Source: Chromatiales bacterium (lineage in GTDB: Bacteria > Pseudomonadota > Gammaproteobacteria > UBA6429 > Thiohalophilaceae). From it: 64,000 nucleotides of DNA. Under the pieces are notes generated by a model, which worked only from the letters and a program-made list of their open reading frames with translations, was not told where the DNA came from and ran no database searches. How positions within the stretch are numbered: the stretch's first letter is position 1; each line of letters starts with the position of its first letter. The stretch is taken from NCBI GenBank assembly GCA_027032075.1, contig JALVOC010000183.1, positions 1-64,000 of the forward strand, written 5' to 3'. Below are positions 42,186-51,935 of this stretch, piece by piece. A program made the translations under genes and the position numbers.

Positions 42186-43094
42186 ATGGATCGATTGAAC
42201 AGCATGAACCTCTTGATCGAGGTGGTGAGGGAAGGCGGGTTCACCGCAGCGGCAGCGAAAACAGGGCTGTCGCGTGCGCAGGTGAGTAAATCGATCATGC
42301 AGCTGGAAGAATATCTGGGGACGCGTCTGCTCAATCGCACCACCCGCCGGGTCAGCCTGACCGAAATCGGACGTATCTACCACGAACGTTGTAAAACCAT
42401 TTTACAGGATATTGAGGAAATCGAAGGGATTGCAGGGGAACAGACCAGCAAACCACAGGGCACCTTGACCCTGAATGCGCCAACTTCATTTGGCGTTCTG
42501 CATTTGAGCGGGGCGATACCGCAATATATCAAACAGTACCCCGGGATGCAGATCTCACTGAAACTTGCGGATCGTTTTATCGATGTGGTTGCAGAAGGTT
42601 TCGATCTGGTGATCAGAATTGCGGAACTCGAGGATACGAGTCTCGTCGCGCGCAAAATCGCACCGTGCAAGCGGGTGTTTTGTGCTTCCCGCGAATATCT
42701 GAAACAAAACGGCATCCCCGGGGTTCCGCAGGATCTGGCAAAGCATCAATGCCTGATCTACTCGAATGAGCTGAAGCCTGCTGACTGGGTATTGCATGGA
42801 CCCGATGGGACGGAATCCATCAAGGTCAATGGACCGGTGTGTGCGGACAATGGCGATATTCTGAAGGCCGCGGCCCTTGCCGGGCTTGGTATTACATTGT
42901 TGCCCACTTTTCTTGTCGGCCCGGAGATCCGTGCCGGACGACTGCAACAAGTACTGGCGGACTATTGTCCTCCTGAAATCTCGATCTATGCCATTTTTCC
43001 TTCGCGCCGTTATCTGTCGGCGAAAGTAAGAACCTTTGTCGATTTTCTTGCAGATTATTTTGGTGACAATCCCGAGTGGGATCGGTTTGGCTGA
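42186..43094 (+). CDS. LysR-family transcriptional regulator
   Basis: 302 residues: winged HTH at 1-60 (AAAAKTGLSRAQVSKSIMQL) and a substrate-binding domain ending in VDFLADYF. The CrgA/DmlR-like type carries SLKLADRFIDVVAEGFDLVI. It is divergent from pirin with a 107-base gap holding palindromes, so it probably regulates pirin and itself. The effector is unknown. Confidence 0.93.
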   Translation: MDRLNSMNLLIEVVREGGFTAAAAKTGLSRAQVSKSIMQLEEYLGTRLLNRTTRRVSLTEIGRIYHERCKTILQDIEEIEGIAGEQTSKPQGTLTLNAPTSFGVLHLSGAIPQYIKQYPGMQISLKLADRFIDVVAEGFDLVIRIAELEDTSLVARKIAPCKRVFCASREYLKQNGIPGVPQDLAKHQCLIYSNELKPADWVLHGPDGTESIKVNGPVCADNGDILKAAALAGLGITLLPTFLVGPEIRAGRLQQVLADYCPPEISIYAIFPSRRYLSAKVRTFVDFLADYFGDNPEWDRFG

Positions 43095-43315
43095 GGAAGC
43101 CTGATCCACCGTTCTCCGCCCCGATTTGTTTTGACACCGCTGGCGGGCAGAATCAATATTAGTATTATCGTGTATGCGAATATTCTTCTATATGTCTCAG
43201 ACCCCTTGTGTTTGTCTGGCTGGCGAGTGAAGATTAAGGCTGTTAATCCACCGTCGTAACAGGAGGCAGGGAGACAACCTATTCACGACAATAACAAAAA
43301 AAGAGAGAAACAATT

Positions 43316-45265
43316 ATGGATGCAAAAATCATCTGGTTATTCATATTTGTCGCGTTGTATTGGAGTTATTGTATCTTTTGGGGTATCAAGGGTGCGATAA
43401 CGTCAAAAACCGCTTCCGACTATTTCATTGCTGGGCGTAGTATTTCCATCTGGGTGTTCGTTCTTGCCGCAACGGCAACCTCCTTTTCAGGCTGGACCTT
43501 CATGGGGCACCCGGGTTTGCTGTATCGCGATGGTTTTCAGTACGCCTACGCTTCGTTTTATGCCATCACCATTCCCTTTACCGGCGTCATTTTCCTGAAA
43601 CGCCAGTGGATGCTGGGCAAACGCTATGGTTTTGTCACCCCCGGGGAAATGCTTTCCACCTATTTCAAATCCGACAGTATTCGCTTGCTGGTGGTGCTGG
43701 TGGCGCTGATTTTTTCCATTCCCTATCTGGGTCTGCAGCTGCGTGCTTCCGGTTTTCTTTTCAACGTTCTGACCGATGGCATGCTGGATGTGGAAACCGG
43801 TATGTGGATGTTGTCGGCAGTGGTCATCATTTATGTGGCCTCCGGTGGTCTGCGTGCCGTGGCCTACGTGGATACCATGCAGGCCATTCTGCTGGCCCTG
43901 GGTATCGTTGCCATTGGGATTATCGCTGTCAATTTCGTCGGTGGCTGGGACAGGCTCAATGAGGGCATCGCCACCCTCGCACAGTTCGATACCAAACGCA
44001 CTCCCGATGACTACAGTCACTATATCGCCATTCCGGGGGTCATCCAGTTTGTCAGTAATGGTCCCTCGGCAACCGGCGGTGCCTGGACGGGGATCATGAT
44101 CCTGACGTACATGTTTGCGCTGATGGGGATTCAGTCCGCACCGGCCTTTTCCATGTGGGCCTTTGCCAACAACAATCCCAGGCCGTTTGCGCCGCAACAG
44201 GTTTGGGCTTCCAGTTTTGGTATCGGATTTATTCTCATGGTCTTTACCGCCATGCAGGGGCTTGGCGGGCACTTCCTCGGTGCAGACACCGCCTTCATGG
44301 CGGCGCATCCCGAGTTGGTGAACAACGTCATGAGTGAGGGGCTGGGCGGCAAGGATCTGATGGCCTCTGCCGGTAAGCAGGGGATGCTGGTCCCCCAGCT
44401 GATTCACCTCATGTCTGATGTCGCGCCCTGGCTGGTGGGGCTGTTGTCGGTGTGTGCCCTCGCCGCGATGCAATCCACGGGTGCGGCCTATATGTCGACC
44501 GCCGGTGGTATGCTGACACGTGATATCCTGAAACGTTTCATCATGCCACGCGCCAGCCATGCACAACAGAAGCTGTGGGGACGTATTGGCGTGGGTATCA
44601 TCGTGCTGGCAGCCCTGATGGTTGCAACCCATGCCACGGACGCGCTGGTACTGCTTGGTGGTTTGGCCGTGGCTTACGGCTTTCAGATGTGGCCTGCGCT
44701 GATTGCTGTTTGCTGGTGGCCGTGGCTGACCCGCCAGGGTGTGGTGCTGGGCCTGATTGCCGGGCTGATTGTGGTAACGCTCACCGAGAAAATCGGCTCC
44801 CAGTTCATGCCATGGGGACGCTGGCCCTGGACCATGCACTCTGCCGGTTGGGGTATTATTTTCAACATGGGAATTGCCCTTATCGTTTCCTATTTCACCC
44901 AGAACAGGGAAGAGACAGAACATCGCATGAGTTTCCACAACTTCCTGCGTGAACACGCCACCCTTGATGAGGCGAAGAAAAAACTCATTCCCCTTGCCTG
45001 GATCATTACCCTGGTGTGGTTCTTCTTCGGTATCGGGCCCGGGGCGGTGATTGGCAATACTGTTTTCGGCGACCCCAATGATGCGGCCACCTGGCTTTTT
45101 GGTATCCCCTCCATCTGGGCATGGCAATTGTTATGGTGGGCCATCGGCGTGTTTATGATGTGGTTCCTGGCCTACAAGATGGAAATGTCACTGGTGCCCA
45201 CCAAGGAAGTCGAGGCTTTGCAGGAAGACATTGGCGATATCCACCTGGATGTGGATAAGCCCTGA
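43316..45265 (+). CDS. Sodium:solute symporter (SSS) family transporter
   Basis: 649-residue membrane protein with about 13-14 helices. SDYFIAGRSISIWVFVLAAT and TATSFSGWTFMGHPG near the start and the SVCALAAMQSTGAAYMSTAG core segment (the sodium-site helix) identify the SSS family. The C-terminal tail is acidic and cytoplasmic. Downstream on the same strand come two small membrane-associated genes, then a DUF294/exonuclease pair. A TTGACA at 43131-43136 may be part of its promoter. The substrate is not deducible. Confidence 0.93.
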   Translation: MDAKIIWLFIFVALYWSYCIFWGIKGAITSKTASDYFIAGRSISIWVFVLAATATSFSGWTFMGHPGLLYRDGFQYAYASFYAITIPFTGVIFLKRQWMLGKRYGFVTPGEMLSTYFKSDSIRLLVVLVALIFSIPYLGLQLRASGFLFNVLTDGMLDVETGMWMLSAVVIIYVASGGLRAVAYVDTMQAILLALGIVAIGIIAVNFVGGWDRLNEGIATLAQFDTKRTPDDYSHYIAIPGVIQFVSNGPSATGGAWTGIMILTYMFALMGIQSAPAFSMWAFANNNPRPFAPQQVWASSFGIGFILMVFTAMQGLGGHFLGADTAFMAAHPELVNNVMSEGLGGKDLMASAGKQGMLVPQLIHLMSDVAPWLVGLLSVCALAAMQSTGAAYMSTAGGMLTRDILKRFIMPRASHAQQKLWGRIGVGIIVLAALMVATHATDALVLLGGLAVAYGFQMWPALIAVCWWPWLTRQGVVLGLIAGLIVVTLTEKIGSQFMPWGRWPWTMHSAGWGIIFNMGIALIVSYFTQNREETEHRMSFHNFLREHATLDEAKKKLIPLAWIITLVWFFFGIGPGAVIGNTVFGDPNDAATWLFGIPSIWAWQLLWWAIGVFMMWFLAYKMEMSLVPTKEVEALQEDIGDIHLDVDKP

Positions 45266-45284
45266 TCGCTTCGGGCAGGTCTGC

Positions 45285-45304
45285 GGGGAGGGGCAACTCT
45301 CCCC
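45285..45304 (+). terminator. Hairpin after the SSS transporter
   Basis: GGGGAG (45285-45290) and CTCCCC (45299-45304) form a six-pair stem with an eight-base loop, followed by a pyrimidine-rich CTTCCTGATTTCT. A weak terminator or attenuator before the 77-residue gene. Confidence 0.35.
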
Positions 45305-45345
45305 CTTCCTGATTTCTATCGCTGGAGTTCAATAAACCTTATTGC

Positions 45346-45579
45346 ATGCTTTACTTTCTTGTTTCCATTCTGGTGCTTGCGCTGTTACTGTTTTTTCCCA
45401 TGAGCAAACTTATCTGGGTGCTGAGTGTACGCCGTTTGCAGCGAAAGACCGGGAGGGAGCTGACGCACGAGGAGATACAGGGTCAGATGAACCGCGCCCG
45501 TTTTGTGGCCGTGTTTGTCAGTTTGATTTTTTCCTTGCTGTTCAACATCCGCTTGCTGGGTTGGCCTGCTGATGTCTGA
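45346..45579 (+). CDS. Small two-helix membrane protein (77 aa)
   Basis: Two hydrophobic segments (LYFLVSILVLALLLFFPMSK and FVAVFVSLIFSLLFNIRLL) flank a basic loop (VRRLQRKTGRELTHEE). It overlaps the TPR gene by eight bases, so the two are co-translated, and it follows the SSS transporter. No known family recognised. It may assist the transporter (inference from position only). Confidence 0.7.
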   Translation: MLYFLVSILVLALLLFFPMSKLIWVLSVRRLQRKTGRELTHEEIQGQMNRARFVAVFVSLIFSLLFNIRLLGWPADV

Positions 45580-46150
45580 TCCTCTATATCGTACTCTCAG
45601 AATCATTGCCATCCTCATGACCGTGGCGTGGGTCGGCTGGTCTTTTTATGATGGCATGCTGAAAGACAGTAAACCGGGAGACAGTGATTACCATGCCGCC
45701 AACCGTGCGTTTGAGGATGGCAATTACGCCGAAGCGCTGGAAGATTATGAGCGTGCGCTCGAAGCGGACAATAACAATATCTTTGCCTTGCGTGGCAAGG
45801 CCCGCAGCCTGATGCAATTGGGGCGAAATCAGGAGGCACTGGAAGTATTCAACCAGGCCATCGCAAGGGACGGGAAATTTGCCGCTACCTATGCCAACCG
45901 CGGTATCCTCCATGATCGCATGGGAAATTACCAGAAGGCCATCGCTGATTATGAAAAGGCGATCGCGCTGGACAGCGCCATAACCGAAGGACCCAACTGG
46001 CTGACCCGGTTTTTACGCATGCAGCCGGAAAAGCCGCCAACGATAGCCGATCGGGCGCGATATCTGCGCCAGCAACTCGCCAAGCCTGAGGCAGAGCGCC
46101 TGTTGAGCGTACCCGAGGTGGATCAGCAACAACGCAGCTACAAAATGTGA
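45572..46150 (+). CDS. Membrane-anchored TPR protein
   Basis: 192 residues: one N-terminal helix (IIAILMTVAWVGWSFYD) then three TPR units beginning YHAANRAFEDGNYAEALEDY, ALRGKARSLMQLGRNQEALE and TYANRGILHDRMGNYQKAIA. TPRs mediate protein contacts. Coupled to the 77-residue gene by an eight-base overlap. Confidence 0.88.
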   Translation: MSDPLYRTLRIIAILMTVAWVGWSFYDGMLKDSKPGDSDYHAANRAFEDGNYAEALEDYERALEADNNNIFALRGKARSLMQLGRNQEALEVFNQAIARDGKFAATYANRGILHDRMGNYQKAIADYEKAIALDSAITEGPNWLTRFLRMQPEKPPTIADRARYLRQQLAKPEAERLLSVPEVDQQQRSYKM

Positions 46151-46182
46151 AGGTCATGCTGAAGCGCGAAGCTCCAGCAGCT

Positions 46183-46347
46183 TCAGACAAGCTCCAGAAT
46201 ATCAACAAGCAGAACCCGGAAGAAGAACAGCAGGGCAATCGCACCAAACAGCAGATGGCCCACTTCCGATTCTCCCTCTTCATCACGAAAGGTCAGACCG
46301 TGCCAGGCAATAATGCCGGTCACAAGGAGAAAGATAAAATCAGTCAT
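46183..46347 (-). CDS. Small two-helix membrane protein (54 aa)
   Basis: Reads MTDFIFLLVTGIIAWHGLTF, then an acidic loop DEEGESEVGH and a second helix LLFGAIALLFFFRVLLVDIL. The layout helix-acidic loop-helix is convincing, but no ribosome site is visible before the ATG at 46347. It is convergent with the TPR gene; an inverted repeat TGCTGAAGC/GCAGCTTCA (46157-46186) lies at the junction. Family unknown. Confidence 0.45.
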   Translation of the reverse strand: MTDFIFLLVTGIIAWHGLTFRDEEGESEVGHLLFGAIALLFFFRVLLVDILELV

Positions 46348-46499
46348 AGCGGGCGGGATTCATGAAAATCAATTACTGCAAAATAACATCTTACAGGGAT
46401 TTCCCTCAAGTGATGTCATGGTGATGTTGATTGTGCCTGCTGCACGGGCGGTGCAGCGGCTCTCCGGAGTTGTCTCCGGGTTTACGCTATTCTTGGAGC

Positions 46500-48356
46500 A
46501 TGGATAACAGAACTGATATCTCGCAATTGTCATCAATCCCGGCGTTTGCGGGATTCGATGAGCAGCTTGTCTCAACCCTGGTTACCCGCAGCCAGACGGT
46601 TGAATTGAAAAAAAATGACGTTCTTTTCCATGCGGGTGATGCTTTTCAGCAAAACCTTTATATCCTCTTGTGCGGGCGCCTCCTTCTGCAAGGAAGGGAA
46701 AGCATGCGCCGGCTTCAGCCTGGTGAGATTGTCGGCCTGGCGCCTTACCTCGATCACTCCCCCTATCGTGCCACAGCCATTGCAGACACGGACTGCCGCC
46801 TGCTGCAAGTGAGTGCGGAGGATTTTGCAGAACTGGAAAAAACCTTTCCAGAGTTTGGCAGGCTTGTCGATCAGGTGCTCGGCCAGCGTATTCGCAGCCG
46901 CACGGTGCAGCAGCCACCCACGAGCGGCAGTCTGGCACAGCCGGTGTACCGGCTGATGACTTCGCCCCTGGCCAGTTGTGACAGCGGCACCAGTATTCGT
47001 CAGGCCTACCGTATCATGCAGCAAAGAAAAATCGGTAGCCTGGGGGTATATGATGAACAAGGCGAACTGATGGGCATGCTGACATTTGCCGGCTTATGCG
47101 GCGCCCTGCTTGAACCTGGGGTACTGCCAGAGACACCGGTACGTAACGCTGCCTGTGAAACGCCGGTCACCATCGCGGAGACCGCACCGCTCTGGCAGGC
47201 TGAAGACATGCTGCGCCAGCACCATGTCAAGTATCTCGTGGTCGTGCGTGAAGGCAAGCCCGTCGGCTTGTTGTCACTGACGGATCTTTACAAGGCGCGG
47301 CTGAAACAGCAGTCCGGGCTGATCGGCGTGATTGCGTCTGCCAGTTCGATTGAGGCCCTGCGCGGACATCATGCGCAAATGCACGAAACGGCAAGCGATA
47401 TCCTGCAGCAACACCGCCATGCCAGCCAGGCCGTGCAGCAGATCAGCCGTCTCCATCTCGCGATTCAGCAACGTTGCGTGGAGCTGACGTTGGCCGAGCT
47501 TGAGATGCCTGTGCCGCGTCCCTTCAGCCTGATCATTATGGGTTCCGGTGGCCGTGCAGAAATGCTTCTCAACCCGGATCAGGACAACGGACTGATCATC
47601 GACGATCGTCAGCAGCCACCGGCCCGGGAAGAATTGCAATGGTTCGAGGATTTCTCACAGCGGCTGAACACAAATCTGGACAAGGCCGGTTACCTGCTTT
47701 GCCCGGGTGACATCATGGCCCGCAATCCGATGTATCACAAAACACTCAGCGACTGGAAAAAACAGATTTCCCATATCCTGCAAAACCCCAACATGAAAGC
47801 CGCACGCTGGGCCAATATCGTTTTTGATTTCGACACCCTCTACGGTGATGATCTTTTAACCCAGGCGTTGCGAAAACATCTGCTGACAGGCATTCAGCAA
47901 TCACCGGCACTGCTGGATTATATGGTGGAGGATGATGCAGAAGGCAGACCGCCACTGGGTTTGTTCAACCGCTTGTTGACCCTGGATGATGGATCCCACA
48001 AGGGAACCATCGACATCAAACGCAATGGCTTGCGCCTGGTGGCCGATGCCGCACGGATCTATGCTTTGCATGCCGGCATTGCAGAGACCGCCACACGCGA
48101 AAGGCTTAACCGTCTGGTACATCTTGGCATTCTGGATCGCGATCTGGTGGACTCGGTGCTGGCGGCATTTGATGAATTACTGGATATTTTGTTGCAGCAC
48201 CAGATCAACTGTATCCGCGAAGGCCGCCCCCCTGACAAGTACATCAATCCCGACGAGCTGCCCTGGCAGACCCGTTCCGTCCTCCGGCTTTCCATGCGTG
48301 TCATCAGGCGCTTGCAGGATCAGCTTCAGGGCAGGTTCGGCCGGAATGCCTTCTGA
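46500..48356 (+). CDS. cNMP-binding / CBS / DUF294 nucleotidyltransferase-like protein
   Basis: 618 residues: a cyclic-nucleotide-binding-like domain (about 15-135), a pair of CBS domains (about 150-270), a GlnD-like DUF294 nucleotidyltransferase (GSGGRAEMLLNPDQDNGLII, with the G-S-x-G-R and D-x-D motif) and a C-terminal DUF294_C helical domain. In other proteobacteria it is encoded with a DnaQ-like exonuclease and near acetate uptake or SSS genes, which matches this locus. The ribosome site GGAG is very close to the ATG. Catalytic role not proven for the family. Confidence 0.9.
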   Translation: MDNRTDISQLSSIPAFAGFDEQLVSTLVTRSQTVELKKNDVLFHAGDAFQQNLYILLCGRLLLQGRESMRRLQPGEIVGLAPYLDHSPYRATAIADTDCRLLQVSAEDFAELEKTFPEFGRLVDQVLGQRIRSRTVQQPPTSGSLAQPVYRLMTSPLASCDSGTSIRQAYRIMQQRKIGSLGVYDEQGELMGMLTFAGLCGALLEPGVLPETPVRNAACETPVTIAETAPLWQAEDMLRQHHVKYLVVVREGKPVGLLSLTDLYKARLKQQSGLIGVIASASSIEALRGHHAQMHETASDILQQHRHASQAVQQISRLHLAIQQRCVELTLAELEMPVPRPFSLIIMGSGGRAEMLLNPDQDNGLIIDDRQQPPAREELQWFEDFSQRLNTNLDKAGYLLCPGDIMARNPMYHKTLSDWKKQISHILQNPNMKAARWANIVFDFDTLYGDDLLTQALRKHLLTGIQQSPALLDYMVEDDAEGRPPLGLFNRLLTLDDGSHKGTIDIKRNGLRLVADAARIYALHAGIAETATRERLNRLVHLGILDRDLVDSVLAAFDELLDILLQHQINCIREGRPPDKYINPDELPWQTRSVLRLSMRVIRRLQDQLQGRFGRNAF

Positions 48357-48376
48357 TCTGCAGGGTGTGGAGAAAA

Positions 48377-49096
48377 ATGGGAATAGGCCTGAAACTCCGG
48401 CAACTGATGCAACACTACCGGCATATCGTGGCAAGGCCGGCCTCCGCAGAGATGGCCGCCATCCGGGAACGTTGCCGCTGTTATCCACGGAAGCGGATCC
48501 TGTCACAGACAGTCGGGCAGACACGCTTTGTTGTCATCGATACCGAAACCACAGGTTTTCATGCCTATGCCGGTGATGAAATCATCTCGATAGCCCTGCT
48601 GGAATATCAGGGGCTGACTGCCACTGGCAGGATGTTTACCCGGCTGATCAATCCGCGTCGTCATATTCCGGCGGTATCCAGTGAGATCCACGGCATTTAT
48701 GACAGTGACGTTGCCGGGCAGCCGCACCTCGAGGCGGTATTACCCACGGTGATGGAGTTTATCGGTGATGCGGTCCTGGTGGGACACCACATCAATTTCG
48801 ATCTTCGCTTCCTTAACAAATACCTGAAACAACATGCCGCCTGCAAACTCAACAATCTGTGGCTTGACACCATGTTGCTGTTTGCCAGCCATACCGGACG
48901 TATGGGTCGATACAGCCTCGAAGATGTCGCCCGCTTCTGCAAGGTGGAAATCACCGGACGGCATAGCGCGCTCGGTGATGCGCGGACGGCTATGGCGATC
49001 TTTGAAGTACTGCTGCCCCGGCTGGTGAACGCAAAGACAACGATCAAACAGTTGTTCAATCAGCAATTCAATCATGGTGCCGACTTTCAGCTTTGA
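48377..49096 (+). CDS. DnaQ-like 3'-5' exonuclease
   Basis: 239 residues with the three DEDDh motifs: VIDTETTG (ExoI, about 52-59), HHINFDLRFL (ExoII, about 136-145) and HSALGDARTA (ExoIII). ATG 48377 has GGAG five bases upstream. It follows the DUF294 gene by 20 bases. No polymerase domain; it resembles the free-standing epsilon-like protein encoded with DUF294 proteins. Confidence 0.92.
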   Translation: MGIGLKLRQLMQHYRHIVARPASAEMAAIRERCRCYPRKRILSQTVGQTRFVVIDTETTGFHAYAGDEIISIALLEYQGLTATGRMFTRLINPRRHIPAVSSEIHGIYDSDVAGQPHLEAVLPTVMEFIGDAVLVGHHINFDLRFLNKYLKQHAACKLNNLWLDTMLLFASHTGRMGRYSLEDVARFCKVEITGRHSALGDARTAMAIFEVLLPRLVNAKTTIKQLFNQQFNHGADFQL

Positions 49097-49146
49097 CCCG
49101 GCAGGATTTATTGTCCGTGGTGATTGGGATAGTGTGTTTGACCGCT

Positions 49147-49872
49147 TCAGTTTATGCTGGGTGTTTTGCTGTTAAGCGAGACAAGATCCTGTTCCGCCAG
49201 TTTGCGGTTTTTTTCGGCCAGACTGGTGATGAGGCCATCGAGGCCCTTTTGTTTGATCTCGTTGGCAAAACTGGTGCGGTAGGTGGTGATGACACTGACA
49301 CCTTCAACGGCAACGTCGTAAATCTTCCAGCCCTTGCGTGTCAGGTGCATGCTGTATTTTACCGGTATCACTTTACCGCTGGGGGCATGGACTTCCGAGT
49401 TTATCGTGACCCGTTTGGCGTTGGCAGCGGCGCGCACCGGTTTGAACACGAACATGTCGGTGGTGAGGGTGTGATCCATGAGGTACTTTGCCAGAGCGGA
49501 GGAATAGAAGCGCAGCAGCAAGGTGCGAAACTGGCGGATGAATTCCAGTTTTTGTTCCTTGGTGGCGCGCCGCCAGTGTTTCCCGAGTACCCATCTGGAG
49601 GCGGCGATGAAATCGATTTGTGGTAACAGAACATGTTCCACCAGGCGGTTGACCAGTTTGGGATCGGTTTTGATTTTCTCCTGGTTTTCATTCAATACCT
49701 TGACCATCTGTTGCATGGTGGTTTGCAACACTTCCCTGGGAGGCATGTGATCGGCGTTCGCGTGAGCCAGTGGTGCCAGCACGCAGAGAACACCCAGGAA
49801 GCGCAGCCATAAACGGTGATAGCCATGGAAATGGGTCTGCTGTAAGGTGGCCGGCTTGATAGTTGAGTCCAT
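49147..49872 (-). CDS. mlaC: MlaC-like phospholipid-binding periplasmic protein
   Basis: 241 residues. ATG 49872 is used (AGGT nine bases upstream); it gives a signal peptide (LWLRFLGVLCVLAPLAHANA). The core ASRWVLGKHWRRATKEQKLEF and FRTLLLRFYSSALAKY are typical of MlaC/Ttg2D, which carries phospholipids between outer and inner membrane. No mlaB, D, E or F gene is adjacent, so it is separated from the rest of the Mla pathway here. It is divergent from hemB. Confidence 0.9.
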   Translation of the reverse strand: MDSTIKPATLQQTHFHGYHRLWLRFLGVLCVLAPLAHANADHMPPREVLQTTMQQMVKVLNENQEKIKTDPKLVNRLVEHVLLPQIDFIAASRWVLGKHWRRATKEQKLEFIRQFRTLLLRFYSSALAKYLMDHTLTTDMFVFKPVRAAANAKRVTINSEVHAPSGKVIPVKYSMHLTRKGWKIYDVAVEGVSVITTYRTSFANEIKQKGLDGLITSLAEKNRKLAEQDLVSLNSKTPSIN

Positions 49873-49935
49873 AGTTGCTGTACCTGATCTCGGGTATTTA
49901 CGTTTCCCTGCTGAGCAAGGCTTGTTATGATCCAC

Positions 49936-49958
49936 ACTTCCCTAATCCTAGGGGAAGT
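49936..49958. promoter_or_regulatory. Inverted repeat between mlaC and hemB
   Basis: ACTTCCC (49936-49942) and GGGAAGT (49952-49958) form a seven-base inverted repeat with a nine-base spacer, in the 130-base divergent gap. It could be an operator or a leader hairpin. Confidence 0.3.
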
Positions 49959-49981
49959 TCCTGTAAAAACCAATATTTTAA

Positions 49982-51016
<1,035 letters not shown>

Positions 51017-51026
51017 GTCCGCGCTG

Positions 51027-51878
51027 ATGAGTGATATTTTTGATTTCGACAATCAGCGTGATGAATATGCGGTGATGGGGAACCCCGTTTCCCACAGCAA
51101 GTCACCACGCATCCACACACTGTTTGCCCAACAGACCGGCGAGCCGGTGCACTACACCGCCATCCAGGTTGATCCCGGCGGTTTTCCCCAGGCGGTGGGC
51201 AATTTTGCCGCCAGTGGCGGCAAGGGGCTGAATATCACCGTGCCGTTCAAACAGGAGGCGTGGAAGCTGGTGGATACGCGCAGCAACCGGGCCGAACTGG
51301 CGGGAGCGGTCAACACCATCAAGTTTGAAAATGGCCGGCTCTTCGGTGACAACACCGACGGTGTCGGGCTGGTGAATGATCTTTTAAGGAACAGGCAGAT
51401 TACGCTGAGAGAGAAACGCATCCTGCTGATGGGTGCCGGTGGCGCGGCGCGTGGCGTGCTGGCACCGCTGCTGGAACAACAGCCGCTGCTGCTGGTGATC
51501 GCCAACCGGACCGAAAGCCGGGCACGGGATCTTGCGGCGGAATTTTCCGATCTCGGTACGGTGCAGGGGTGCGGCTACGATGATCTGTCCGCGCTGCAAT
51601 TCGATCTGTTGATCAACGCCACTGCCGCCAGTTTGCAGGGCGATCTCCCTCCGCTGCCCGATGGCATCATTGCGGATGGCGGGGCCTGTTACGACATGAT
51701 GTATGGTGCCAAACCCACCGCCTTCATGAAATGGGCGGAATGGCAGGGGGCAGGCATGGTCATGGATGGACTCGGCATGCTGGTGGAACAGGCCGCTGAA
51801 TCCTTTTACCTCTGGCGAGGGGTGCGGCCGGACACCCGCCCGGTGATCGAAACCCTGCGGCAGGAGTTGGGTGGATAG
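51027..51878 (+). CDS. aroE: Shikimate dehydrogenase
   Basis: NADP-dependent reduction of 3-dehydroshikimate in aromatic amino acid synthesis. 283 residues. NPVSHSKSPRIH and NITVPFKQEAW bind shikimate (with the catalytic Lys in FKQE), NTDGVGL is the substrate loop, and MGAGGAARGV the NADP-binding turn followed by ANRTESRA. A normal AroE of full length, ten bases after hemB. It ends convergent with the radical SAM gene. Confidence 0.97.
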   Translation: MSDIFDFDNQRDEYAVMGNPVSHSKSPRIHTLFAQQTGEPVHYTAIQVDPGGFPQAVGNFAASGGKGLNITVPFKQEAWKLVDTRSNRAELAGAVNTIKFENGRLFGDNTDGVGLVNDLLRNRQITLREKRILLMGAGGAARGVLAPLLEQQPLLLVIANRTESRARDLAAEFSDLGTVQGCGYDDLSALQFDLLINATAASLQGDLPPLPDGIIADGGACYDMMYGAKPTAFMKWAEWQGAGMVMDGLGMLVEQAAESFYLWRGVRPDTRPVIETLRQELGG

Positions 51879-51935
51879 TCATTCGCGGAAGGATGCGGAC
51901 CCCGTCAGCGGCCAGCAGCCAGACGGCGCCTGTTT

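Noticed and set aside
43487-45127. Minus-strand frame (546 codons) opposite the SSS transporter
   Set aside because: Shadow of a membrane-protein gene; His/Gln/Gly-rich, no family.
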